From positions 4,030,001 through 4,094,000 of the forward strand of contig NC_081335.1 in NCBI RefSeq assembly GCF_022539665.2: a stretch of 64,000 bases of DNA, in the 5' to 3' direction. Source of the stretch: Daphnia carinata (lineage: Eukaryota > Arthropoda > Branchiopoda > Diplostraca > Daphniidae). The translations under genes and the position numbers were made by a program. Below the pieces are notes generated by a model, which saw only the letters and a program-made list of their open reading frames with translations, had not been told where the DNA came from and made no database searches. Position 1 is the first letter of the stretch. Every line of letters begins with the position of its first letter. Positions 1 to 11,470 of the stretch are shown in pieces.

Positions 1-184
1 TGTGTCTAAAACAGCCATGCTTTAACAGCACACTACCTTTCATATAACATAACTGTAAATTTCGAACCTTACAGAAGTATTAAATTAAAAGATACGGTAA
101 GAACTTTATCGGGACATTTTAAGTTCCAAAACGGAAATACAAAATACAGACAAATGTATCAAAATTCCGAAACAATCTGCCTCT

Positions 185-1691
185 TTAGGTTTGTCTCGTC
201 TTGTTAATCGCTCCAAGACGGGTCGGATCTTGAGAAGGATAGTGAATGCCAGATTGACCCTCGACAAGAAAACTTGGAAGTTCGGGCTGATTAGGCGTAG
301 GGTTAGGTGGTGGAGGAGCCATTAATGGATAGGTAGGTGGCGCATATTGTGGATAAGGAGATGGGAACGCACTAGTTGTGGGAGTTAAATTGAAAAAATT
401 ATGCTCCAGTTCTTCTGGGTGAGGCAAAGCCCGTGGCAGCCCGGGCACAGGTTCGAAACGAGCACCAGCTTCGGTGTTTGTCGTTCCAGGTATATTCTGC
501 TTACCTTGAGATTTACCCCAGCGTATGACAAGACGGCGATTCTAATTATAAATCACTATAAATTAAGAATACCAAAGGGAAAATTTTTTTTTTGTACCTG
601 TATAATTAATTTATTGAAGGTTCCTTCGGCAGCTAGCTCTGCAGCTGAACGCGTAACATACGTAACGAACGCACATTGCTGTCGCGAAACGATGGTGATG
701 GAACGAATTTCTCCATATTGATAAAAATGATCACGCAGTTCTTTTTCTAGCATCTTCTCGCCAATGTTACCCACATACAATGTGGTAATAGACTTGTCTT
801 CGGGAGGGTCTAAACGAGGAAGCGTGGCCGCTCGACGCATTAGTTTTTCTGCCACGGGATCATTTGTGCCATAATAACGATCTTTGATATTCTGATCTGC
901 TAATGGATCATCTGGATCTGTTGGTTTTTCGTGACGGTAAGGACATTCCTCTCCTCTTTTACATTCTCCTTTCACCCAGAAAGAGCAAATGTGAGGTAAG
1001 TTCCTTCTGTAATAAGGTGCTGTGCGGGCCAGCTTCATCAGGAGATCTGAAGGAGGGTGACTTTTCCCTGGACCACCTGCAGCACCAGGGACACCATGGT
1101 CAGTTGCAGACAACTGTTGAGAAAAAATATTAGCAAAATCTTCAGTTACTGACTAAAATTGGGGTTTAGTTTACCTGTTTTTCTGCATTTTGAATAAAAT
1201 ATTCCTTGTTCACATCAGATTTAGCAATGTTGTCCTTGATGTTAAGGGCCTGGTCTCTGACTTGAATAGGAAGTCCATATTCAAGATCTAGTAAACATGT
1301 CTGACAAACATTCTTCAATTTTGCACATGTCTGACAAATTTCTGTTTTCTTGAAGCGCATACGTGCACCAGGGCACCATCGGAAAGTTGTAAAAGGTCTG
1401 ACACAGATCTTGCATTCACTACCAAACTTTTCTTTCATCTAAGAGGCGATAAATAAGACTGTCGTTAGTCCATATAAAGCAATAACCACAATGCTACTTT
1501 TGATTACCATCCGTACGTAGGGGTTGTCACCCAGACATGTGGGACAAAGAATCGGAAACTCCTATAACACACACATGTAATATTTTTTTCTCTAATTAAA
1601 ATTTGCTTTAAAAGTTAAATCTAAAAGTTCTCTTTACCGAGTCTTCCCAACTTGTTCGTCCATAAGTGTTTGATGATTTCGACAGCGCCAT
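185..1691 (-). CDS. RBM22: Pre-mRNA-splicing factor RBM22 (Slt11/Cwc2-type), complete, 5 exons
   Basis: Exons on the minus strand: 1691-1638, 1561-1508, 1438-1175, 1113-598 and 541-185, all joined in phase 0 (414 aa; human protein about 420). The family binds U6 and intron RNA in the activated spliceosome and helps shape its catalytic core in the nucleus. Visible in order: an N-terminal Cys-rich zinc-binding region (CPTC, CKIC, CQTC, CQTC), a CCCH zinc finger at about residues 165-185 ([11 protein letters not shown]...CPYRH), the conserved [19 protein letters not shown] linker, one RRM at about 233-306 ([14 protein letters not shown]) and a Pro-rich tail ending near [13 protein letters not shown], as in animal RBM22. 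The start ATG follows an in-frame-compatible short leader and matches the family start (SNTY..WED). Near-identity to the family over most of the length makes this a confident call. Confidence 0.96.
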
Positions 1692-4600
1692 TTTAAAAGC
1701 TCATTAAACTCGATGGCTAGCAGTAGCACTACGAGTGGTTTGATAGTTGGTAACCATGGGTTTTTGAAGATGGCGTTTTTAAGGCATTTTCCTATCGTGA
1801 GATGGCAGCACATTGAAGATCATTAAGTTGAAGGCCGCGCGCACTATCCTCCAAACGAGGTGCACACGGTAACGGAATAGGGATGGGCACATCGTCAATC
1901 CCGTGGTTTTGAATCATTTATCGGGTCATTTTGGTTACCTTACAATGTTAATGCAGCAACGTTAGCAGCATGTTAGCACGTTCTATACCAAGAAGTGCTG
2001 TATTACGTAGCCTACTACCGGAAGGTACTGGCCCCAAGCTGAAAGAATTCAGAATTTCAGGCAATCGGGGCCGAGATCTAACAGTGCCAGACTACCGCTA
2101 CCACTTTTTCTTTCTCGAAAATATGATGGCTGATCTCTTTGCACCACCCAACTGAATTTGGGGGGAAAGGAGGCCAGGTAAAGAACAGAGAAAGAAGGAA
2201 CCATCTCCAATGGCCATTTCTTTGGGTATGTTCCATAAAGTGTAATACTTAAAGTAAGAAAAGTTAAAGTAATTCAGGTGAGTGATGCATAAAAGCATCA
2301 GCCACCACTTGTGTGAAGTAATTTTTGAACCATCATGTGTGATGTCTAGAAACCAAATTGTTAAAAGTTCCCCCGTGATTTTGGCAACACTAACAAAACA
2401 TCCAAAACTCCTTTTGTCAGGAGAGGTAAATTGTGATGCTGGGATGATTATTATTGTGCACCAATAATCATTTATTAACATATTTCAGTAATCAAAGAAG
2501 ATTTACTTTTAATAATTTTTAATTTTGGTATTATAAGTCAGTCATAAGCAGTTACACTTTTACAGCTTCAATTGCCAAGTTTAAGCTTCTAGCAGATACT
2601 TAAACCTCAATTTTTTCCCAATGGCAGCACAAGAGGAAATTCATTTTTGACTTCCAGCCTTTGGCCATTCACAGCAGGAGTTGGAAGTAGCCTAATCTCT
2701 GATAGCAATCTAACAAATCATAGCATAATTTTTCCCATTGGTTATTAACAATTATCATTCAGAAAGCATAAAGTAAAGCATTAAAAGTTACCCATTTACA
2801 TATTGCCTTCTATTTTTCAATTCAGGCTATTGAAGAAAAGGGGGGACAAAAATTGAGAGTACAAACGTGATAATTTTGTTTACACTGCAAACTTCAACGT
2901 ACAGGAGCCTTATCTTTCACATTGCAATAAGAAAGGAAAGAAAAATAGCTCATTCCAGCACCATGGTACCGAACATGAACTTCTCCAGACTTCTCTTTAC
3001 TGACTAATGACTTTTTTTTGGCCCCAAATTGTATCGAAGCAATTAATGTTGCAACGTAATCTGAGCTCCTGCGAGATAGCGGTTGCCAAACCAGGTGGAG
3101 AACGAATTTAATTCTAGAGAAGAGGTTAGACGTCGGTTGGTTTTTAGTTAGCCTTTGGATTCGGACAATCCAATGACACTTCTGACATTGCGTTTTCAAT
3201 TTTGGCAAGGTAAACGTTGATTTTTATCCACAACTCAGTGCCCCAAATCAATGTCGCCCATCAAACGTACAAGTAAGTAGAATCAAATTAAAGATTCGAT
3301 TGATGACTTCCGAAGCGATAATGGCACTTAGTAGAAGAAGCAATTAGAATCTTTGATGCTGAATTGAAGCCTGTTGTTTGTGTCTTTCAGGTGTTTCATT
3401 TGTTTTCTTCGGTTCACATTGCGAAAGTAGTATATTTGGTGGAATACGTGCAACTCTAACAATGTTGGAGATCCATCTTGTCATAGGTTTCTGAAAACTG
3501 AATTAACAGGTTCATGTTAATTAGTCCGTTTATTTGTATGCTTAATATTTATTTGTAGGAATATTAGGGAATTCAAAGAGCATTTCATAGATGCCATGGC
3601 CCGAACCAATAGGGAACTTAATTGCCCCTGGACAGAAATGAATAGTCTCAAAGGTAGTGTTGATAAATCTCTCAAAACTAAAAGTATTTTTGCTGTTTAT
3701 TTAGTTATCTGTGGATGGAAATCTACATGACAGCTTAATGTGTAAGTATCCTGATATTTAATGGAACACATAGGGAAGAAAATAGTACAAAAGGGGTAAT
3801 CTAGGTAAAATTTAAGGAGCTATTTCAAAATAAGTTCAACACGAAATTGAATGTATTTCGTGTAAGAGACTGACTAAAAAGTTCTACATGAAAGTTTTGA
3901 AATTCCTAAAACCAGTTCCTCTTTGGATAAATTCGAACAACCAACTAAATGGAGAATTATCAATGGAAAAGCCGTCAATGCAGGAAATGAGTTGAATGAT
4001 GATCAAACATTTGTGACAGTAGTGCAAAACCCTAATGGAACATGGCCACAAAAGAAGTGATATTCAAAACTGTGGCCTTGGACGTACTATTTACAATGGG
4101 AACTCCACAAGCTACAATTCCCACTAAGTCTTTCACCGAATGCTGTAAACCATACCTTCTAAATACGACGTAATTTTTTCGTTTTAGCCTACGAATTTCT
4201 TTTTCTGGACTGTCAATGACACTGATTTACTTACCGAGTTTTACTCGTTTGATTTTTTGCTAGTGTTGATATTAACAATCTTATACACTTTTTCTTCCCC
4301 TACTAAACTACTAACAAATAACATAAAATTTTATTTTTTAGGTTAACAAAACTTGTATTTTGCAATTGGGGTTAACTTCAAATGCTAATGTAGAATTTGT
4401 AAGTTGTTATTGGTTACAAGAATTGTATAATAACGGATTCGAATTTCGTTCTGGAGCATGTTTTGATCTTCTTGGTTCGCCTCGTTTTTCTTCTATGTTA
4501 AATTGCTATGGATTTGAGACGATGCAGTCTAATGAATTTACCTCCTGTTTAGAACCAATTTAGTCATAATAGGAGAATGATTTGGACTTTGAAGATCTAC

Positions 4601-5019
4601 TTGCGCTTTGCATGACTGCAAAGTAAGCAGCGGTCAAATCATTTGATCCGGTTGTTGTGTGAGGTAACAGAACTTTGGTAAACATAGAAAAAAGGCAGAA
4701 CAGCAATTGATATCGAATTTACAGGAGCCAAAAGCAAAATGAAATTGGGACGTCACAGGATACAAAGGGATGTATACTATAAGCAGCACTTCAGTTGAAT
4801 CAAGTGATGGAAAACGAGTAGCTGCTACCCTCATTTGTCCGATTTTACCCCTTACTAGACATCATTTTTTGGTCGGCGATCTTGACAGAGGAGATTCATG
4901 GCTTCGTCAAAATCACCGTTTTTAGGTAAGTAGCAATCGAAATTCGATGAATCTACTTGAACAGGAACTATTTTCAGGCTACGGTAGGTATCTTGACGAA
5001 TATATAGCCTTTTTGTTTT
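1692..5019. other. Gene-poor stretch with possible exon debris
   Basis: No recognisable complete gene. Two exon-like open pieces occur on the plus strand. One is at about 3559-3653, flanked by TTGTAG and GTAGTG. The other is at about 3880-4060 and contains a WRIINGK segment, loosely like a serine-protease activation site, before a stop. They could not be joined into a gene. The remainder is AT-rich and carries only short chance frames. Confidence 0.4.
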
Positions 5020-5890
5020 TACCCTCAAGAAAGGAAAGGGTGGTATTCCAAAGTCATAAAGTAATGGATGGATAAATCTGCACGGGTATGTGTGATTACT
5101 GGATGTCAGAAAATCCGCCAGAGTCGTGAGAAGATAATAAAGCATAATTCCCAAGACTCATTGGGATGCTTACCGGGCAGTGACACACGGCGATTTATTT
5201 CAGTACTTGTGACTTTAAAGTAGTCGAGCCACCTTTTAACTTTGACATGTTCTTGTTGTCATGTTTGTGTGACCGAGCTAAGATGAAGTCTCTCGGTCAG
5301 AATCCGCTTACAGCCAGTCTTAGTTAAGGATGTACGATGACAATATCGCACACTTGAATTTTAGTTTCCATCTTCGAGAAAGAGGAAAGGGTGGAATTTC
5401 AACGTAGTAACGTAAATTCCCGCGCAGACAGAACACGGGTGCATGCAATTACCCGTTGTCAGAACTTCCCAGAGTCGAGGGAAGATGACAAAACATCATT
5501 CCAAAGACTCACATGGACGCTGACTGGGCAGTCACACGCACGGCGCTCTACATTACTACTCATGACTAAAAAGTCAAGCCAAAGGATTTACTACTAAGAC
5601 CGCTTACAGCCAGTCTTAGTTAACGATGTATGATGACAATATCGCACACTTGAATTTTGGTTTCCGTCTTCGAGAAAGAGGAAAGGGTGGAATTTCAACG
5701 TAGTAACGTAAATTCCCGCGCAGACAGAACAACACGGGTGCATGCAATTACCCGATGTCAGAACTTCCCAGAGTAGAGGGAAGATGACAAAACATCATTC
5801 CAAAGACTCACATAGACGCTGACTGGGCAGTCACACGCACGGCGCTTTACATTACTACTCGTGACTTAAAAGTCAAGCCAAAGGATTTAA
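5020..5890. repeat. Tandem repeat, about 296-bp unit, two good copies plus one degenerate copy
   Basis: The segment starting ATCGCACACTTGAATTTT at 5345 recurs at 5641 (period 296) with only scattered substitutions. Both copies share the blocks AGAAAGAGGAAAGGGTGG, GTAACGTAAATTCCCGCGCA and CAGTCACACGCACGGCGC. A third, clearly diverged copy begins near 5029 (GAAAGGAAAGGGTGG) with a larger spacing of about 351. The repeat is non-coding and ends just downstream of the J-domain gene. Confidence 0.85.
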
Positions 5891-5962
5891 GAAAGATTGC
5901 GAGGTGTTTTGTGTGCAACGTTGACCTGCACATCTGGCTGTTAACGTAGAGTTAGAAATCCG

Positions 5963-7513
5963 TTAACAATATTTCTCTTGATGGGCCAGTCGAACCGATG
6001 TCATGTCGAGCCATTTATCGTATTTGCGCCGCGAATGGCTATTAGATATGACTTCGTAGCCATATTTAATCGTTTTGAAAATAGCTTCATGTTTTTTCTG
6101 GTCGGGCGAGTCTCGATGCTTGTCGGGATGATGGATTCTCGATTTTGCATAATATGCCGACTTAACCTCGCTCGTTCCAGCGTTCCGCTCGACTCCCAAG
6201 AGTTTGTAGTAATCAGGTCCGACTATATCTACATCCTTTTCAGCTCGTTTCTCCAATTCTTCGATTCTTCGTTGTAATTGCTCGATATGCCTATCCCGGT
6301 TTTCGAGCAATTTTGCGTGAAAGTCGCGCATTCGGCCAATGGTTTCATGATTGGCGATCAGTTCATCAAAATAAGCATTTGAGGTCGCTTTTTGTTTGTG
6401 CAGCGCCTCTTCCAGAAGGCGGTTTGCTGTCTCTATCTCCAAAAGTTTCTTCTTACACTCTTCCAGATTCTTGGCTAGGTGTTCAGCCTCCGTGCGCGCT
6501 GAATCGGCGTTCTTGCGAAAGCCTCGCAGTTTTATTTGAAAATTGTAAAAAACCTCGGAATACTTAGCCGCGTATTGGGCTTTCGCCTCCTCTGATGCCG
6601 AATGTAAACGGGCTTGATAATCCGTCTGAAGTTGGTTGCGTAACTCTGCCATTGCGGATTCGTAATGGACACGTTGTTTGTCCATGTCGAGCTGGTGTTG
6701 CTTGACCATCATTTGTTCGAAAACCTTGTTCTCCGACTCAATGTCGTTCAGCTGTTTGGCATGTAACGCCATCGTACGCTCCATCTTAGCTTGTTGCTGG
6801 CCTTGCTCTACTTTTCGTTGATTCTCCTTATCAGCTAATTCCTTTTCCAGGCGAGACATACGTTCTTCATAACTCATTCGACGACTCTTGAGGTTCCGGA
6901 TTTCCTTCTGCATTAGACCGATCTTGTTTGCACCTTGATGCTTAGAAAAGATGATGTCTTTCATTTCTTCCTCAGTCCGCCGGAGATCACAGTCCTTCCT
7001 CTTTAACTCGTTTTGCAACTCGATGTTTTGCCTGGTGAGTTCCTCACGCGCAGCGCTGGCCACCATAGCTTCCAACTTCATGTTGTCGATGATTTCGGTC
7101 AGTTGTTTGTTATCCGAAACAGCCACATGCCTCTCTTCTATCAGGTCAGCAAGCTGAACCTTCAGCGCTCTTTCCAACACACATTCCAACTCTTGGTTCC
7201 CAGCAGGTAGATGAATCAGGTCTTCAGATTGATCTAGCGAGCCACACGGTGCATTAGTAATCGCCACAGGGGCCGATTCGGCGACACCTTTTTCAGAATT
7301 TCCTTGAAAAATGGATTGCCACTGGTAAACGAGACAGGGTAACATAGCGAAAAAAGGCATTTTCAAAAAAGTTGAAATCACTTGGAATCGCTTAAAGTCA
7401 ATTGGTATCACTTGAAATCGCTTGAAATCGCTTGGAAGTTCTGAAAATGCCGATATTTTTGCAGAATCGAAGCTGCAGCTATGTGCTTGCAGCCAGAGTA
7501 CACCGCTTGGCAT
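5963..7513 (-). CDS. Coiled-coil protein with C-terminal J domain (DnaJ family), intronless
   Basis: A single uninterrupted frame of 516 aa. The C-terminal 83 residues form a J domain: DYYKLLGV, then helix II, the HPD motif at about residues 462-464 (IHHPDKH), and a terminal KYDKWLD. J domains stimulate Hsp70 ATPase activity, so an Hsp70 co-chaperone role is inferred. Residues of about 100-430 are heptad-rich, charged and Gln/Glu/Lys-rich, predicting long coiled coils. There is no G/F region or zinc finger, so it is a class-C type. The first ATG (context AAAATGC) was taken. Residues of about 27-46 are a two-copy repeat (DFKRFQVI) made by a 30-nt duplication, so the true start may be downstream, for example the Met near residue 52. 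Lack of introns beside intron-rich genes suggests retroposition, though no poly(A) tail or duplication is seen. The specific family is not recognised. Confidence 0.8.
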   Translation of the reverse strand: MPSGVLWLQAHSCSFDSAKISAFSELPSDFKRFQVIPIDFKRFQVISTFLKMPFFAMLPCLVYQWQSIFQGNSEKGVAESAPVAITNAPCGSLDQSEDLIHLPAGNQELECVLERALKVQLADLIEERHVAVSDNKQLTEIIDNMKLEAMVASAAREELTRQNIELQNELKRKDCDLRRTEEEMKDIIFSKHQGANKIGLMQKEIRNLKSRRMSYEERMSRLEKELADKENQRKVEQGQQQAKMERTMALHAKQLNDIESENKVFEQMMVKQHQLDMDKQRVHYESAMAELRNQLQTDYQARLHSASEEAKAQYAAKYSEVFYNFQIKLRGFRKNADSARTEAEHLAKNLEECKKKLLEIETANRLLEEALHKQKATSNAYFDELIANHETIGRMRDFHAKLLENRDRHIEQLQRRIEELEKRAEKDVDIVGPDYYKLLGVERNAGTSEVKSAYYAKSRIHHPDKHRDSPDQKKHEAIFKTIKYGYEVISNSHSRRKYDKWLDMTSVRLAHQEKYC

Positions 7514-9630
7514 TTTCCGTTTTCGTACTTTTCACATGTGTTTTTTTTTTTTACAGTGAACTAAACTGATGCCAATCAGAGAAATTAATATTTTAAAAAC
7601 ATGGTTCAGTGAAAAAAATATCAATTGCATAAAAATAAACGTGCGAAAATAGTAGAAGTAAAGTTTGCCTGTAATACCGCCATAAGGCGATTACACGTCA
7701 TTATGCCGGAACTATTGTTGCAGGGGGCGTGGCCTGTGTGAAAGTTGCAACACAAACACGAAAGATCGATATACCACAAATCTGGCAAAATAAAACTTAA
7801 CTTTTTTCTAATCTAATCCTGTCTGCATAATTTTATTGTCCATCGCGACTTGCTTGCCCTTTCATTAAGCCTAGATCAGGTGGATATTTTGACACAGGTT
7901 CATGATTGCAGATTGCATGATCATAATCATTCATAAAAGTCAGCTAGTTATCAACAGTTCTGAATTTTATACGTTGTAATTTACAGTAGCACCGCGTCAG
8001 AATGCAGACGATCCTTCACCATTGTGTATCTGTATGTAGTCTGTTCGCCAAACGAGACGTTTCCTCGTTCAAATACTTAAACTTGGGGAAACTAGATTGT
8101 GATAATTCGTTCGAAAACGTTCGATGGCTAGGATGAAATTTACCGTGAGGTCACCGACTTCTACGTAGCCCCAGGAATGCGCATCAATCTTCTTCTGTCC
8201 TGCTGTCAATGACGTTTTACAAATGCATGGTTTATCATATTTCGTCATGTGCTGACTTTTCTCTAGAGTATTCAAACTTGCAGATGTATTTTAAACACCA
8301 CATGTGATCTTCGGTAGCTGTATCCATAGAGGCTAGTAAAAAAAACAGTTCAACCTGACCCAGAGGTTTTCTATGCTGCATCTCAGAGGTAAATAAACAT
8401 TGTGTTAGTTAGTCAAAATATCAAAGTAAGCATGGTTGGCTTTCAATTGCATGTATTTACATTATAGGTTTTTTTTGGAACTGCCCCTTTCCCACGCTAA
8501 GTTTGTGTACTGCGTACCAAAGGACCTGAACGAAATTGAGAGTTATACAAGGTAAGTAAATTTAGCATTGAATTTCTTCAATGTTTCCTGTCTTGAGCCT
8601 TATCAATTTCTCCATTTGCTGCTCATTCAGTGGTCCTAATACTCATCCAGGACAGTAATGAAAAGTAGCTCTGTTGAAAAGCAATTTTGTTACATGATAG
8701 TTGGGTATGTGATGAGATTTTCTTCTATTAGGTTAAATTTTAAAAAGCTGTTGATTAGTTCATAGTCAATGGCTGATGCTTCACTTTGTCTTTAGGTTTA
8801 AATAATGGTGAACTTGTGTCTCATCTAGGAAAATATTTGATACCTTTTTTACAGGCAAAGTGTAAAGGTATAGCACACTTTCGATTCCCGTTACACTGTA
8901 TGCAAGACAGCATACAAGATCCTCCCTTCTGACCTCGAGGATGTGGTTTTTGTCAAAAGAAGAAAGAATACTGCCAAAATGTCTCTGGCGTACATTACGG
9001 CCGAATGAAGAGGTGCCAGCTGGCTAGAGTTTGTCCCCCGTATACCACAGGTATGAAATCGTGCCCATAATCTAAAAGAACTTTTCTGTTACCTAGTCTG
9101 TACATATGGAGTTTTCAAAAGTCTTATAAAATTTGCACTTCTTTTCTGGCATACGATAGCACTCCGGATCGGACAAGAAGTCTGAAATGTTACTATGAGG
9201 ACACGTTAAATTTCCACACAAGCCATAATTACCTACCGGAAGAATTGCTTCAGCTGATTAACGTAAGTCTCTCGCAAACTTAGTGCAGGACAATATGATA
9301 CCATCCAGACGACCTGCTTGGTTTTGTTGGTGGCAAAGTTCTTTGCTGAAGGAAATTCAGTTTCAATCACTTGTTTTTATTTCTTCCAAGGGTTTCAGAG
9401 CTGTCGCGCCCGGATCAATACGTCCGTAAAGAAATTGAATCTCTATAAGTTCATAACTCATGGTCCAGTTGAACAAGTGTCCCATCGTAGAGACGTCGAC
9501 CGTATCCACCGAGTTGAAATATTCTTGTGTAGAAAGCCGAGCACGTCACTCGATGTCTAAGGAAATTTAATCAAACAAAAAATACTTCTGGGTACGTTAC
9601 TCTTTTATATACTTATCCTTGGCTAGGATA
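7514..9630. other. Intergenic stretch with exon-like fragments, no gene resolved
   Basis: No complete gene. Plus-strand open pieces with plausible splice ends occur at about 8502-8552 (KFVYCVPKDLNEIESYT followed by GTAAGT) and about 9162-9262 (YYEDTLNFHTSHNYLPEELL followed by GTAAGT). I could not assign them to the carboxylase remnant that follows, nor to another family. They may be remnants of the same duplicated locus. Confidence 0.35.
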
Positions 9631-9649
9631 ATTTTTTATGTCTGATGGA

Positions 9650-11470
9650 ACTTTAGATGAGAATAATAGCAGTATGGTATCGTGGAGAGCCAAACCCATC
9701 ACACCAGAGTACGGAACTGGTCGTAAAATCATTGTCGTTTGGAATGATATCACTTTCGTGATCGACTCGTTTGATGCACAAGAAGATAAGCTTTTTTTGG
9801 CTGCATCACAGTTGGCCTCGGCACTCAAAATACGCCTTGTCTATATCGCTGCTAATAGCAGAACGGTGATTGACCTGGCGGATGAGATACAACACCTCTT
9901 CCGTGTGGCGAGTATCGGCAACAGTGATCCGAAAATGGGTTCTAAGTGCTTTTATCTGGCTCCTGACGATTTAAAAAAAGTAGCAACCGTGAATTCAGTT
10001 CGTGCTGAATTAATTGAGGAGCATGGTGAGGCACGGTACAAAATTACAAACAAATGGCAAGGAAGGCGGTCTAGGCGTTGAGAATTTCCGTCATTCTGGA
10101 ATGATTGCTGGAGAATCTTCACAGGCCTACGACGTATATCCAATTTGTAATTTTATTTTAATTTTTTAATTGTGGCAATTTCCTTGGTGTCATGTCGAAC
10201 CATAGGCTTTGTTGCATATCTTTCTGAATAGGCAACGTGTCTTCCAGATTGAAAATCCGCACATAATTTTGGCGGGATACAGTGCGCTTAACAGACACAA
10301 CTTGGTGGCATTCAGAATATGAACAATAACGGCGTTTCTCGTCGTACAGACGCCCACGACTTGGAAGGCATCCGAATTGTTTTGCGTTGGCTGTCGTACA
10401 TCCCCAAATGCTAAGGTTCACCTCTCCCTATCAATCCGATTTACGATTTCAGTGAACGTGACATTAAGTATGTGCCAACTAAAGCACCTATCTATTTGTA
10501 AGTATCTGTACGAAGCATCTTATCTAGAAGGTAAATAGTTCGGTCAATTACCATTTCAGTTAGATGTGGAATGAGCCTTCATTTCAGTATTTTCCCCTGT
10601 AGGCAAAACTCGCTTCATCCGGAAGAATGGGAATATGGTTTCTTCGAGCGAGGATCATTTGATGAGATTAGGGCTACGTGGTGTAAACTGTCATTTGTGG
10701 CATGGCAAGATTAGATGACATCATTGTAGGACTTGGTGCCATCGAAACGCGCACGGTGGAACTCAACCTGCCTGCTGATTCCGCCAACCTTGATTCTAAA
10801 GCCAAAGTGGTCTCACAAGCTGGACAGGTAAATAAACTGGTTGATAAACCGAACAAAATAGTAACTTCATATTCTTTGGCAATAACAACAGATCTGGTTC
10901 CCTAATTCCGCTTATAAAACGGTTCAAACTATTCTAGATTTTAGCGTGAAAACTTGCAATCAATCATTTTTGCCGATTGCCGTGGTTTTTCAGGAGCAAT
11001 AAGAGAAAGGGATGCGCAGGTAAATTTTTATTATTTTATTATTTAACTTTCAGTTCTGGAGGCTAATGGCTAACGGATTCGATTCGTTAAAAGGTGGCTA
11101 AATTCGGCGCATATGTTGTGGTCGAATTACGTGAATGTAAAAAACCCGTAATGGTCTCAATCCCAAAATTTTTTGAGCTTCGATGGGGGTGTCTGGGTCG
11201 TCATTGACCCAACTATGAACGAATTGCACATGGAAATGTATGTGGATCCAGAATCGAGCGCATGCTTTCTGGGATCGGAAGGCGTAATCGAGGCCAAATT
11301 CAAACTCAAATACTTGCGCAAGACTAAAGCGCGCATTTATCCGGTCATACATGGACAGCTCCTAAAAAAGGTAACCGTTTGTCAAATTATTGAAGTTCAG
11401 CGATAACTTACGTATCCGCAAGCCGAAGCCATGCTTCGTCATTGGTTTGTGGATAATTCGGTTTGGTGAA
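9650..11470 (+). pseudogene. Acetyl-CoA carboxylase carboxyltransferase-domain pseudogene (intron-containing)
   Basis: Consecutive plus-strand pieces follow the order of the eukaryotic ACC carboxyltransferase domain, which moves CO2 from biotin to acetyl-CoA to make malonyl-CoA. Pieces: 9676-10054 (TPEYGTGRKIIVVWNDITF, AEL-type helix, VNSVRAELIEEHGEARYKIT); 10056-10139 (GKEGGLGVENF, SGMIAGESSQAYD); about 10234-10290 (QRVFQIENPHIILAG); about 10303-10350 ([13 protein letters not shown]); 10355-10410 (LRWLSYIPK); 10600-10828 ([25 protein letters not shown]); 10893-11020 ([18 protein letters not shown]); 11090-11370 (AKFGAYVVVELREC, GGVWVVIDPTMNELHMEMY); 11415-11458 (AMLRHWFVDN). Frameshifts at about 10055, 10300, 10350 and 11170, plus stops, break the frame. 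Splice-like boundaries remain (for example GQ then GTAAATA at about 10829), so it arose by DNA duplication and not from mRNA. No biotin carboxylase or biotinyl segment was seen. Confidence 0.88.

Noticed and set aside
5978-7210. Plus-strand frames of 65-99 codons across the J-domain gene
   Set aside because: Shadows of the 516-codon minus-strand frame; no domain or splice support.
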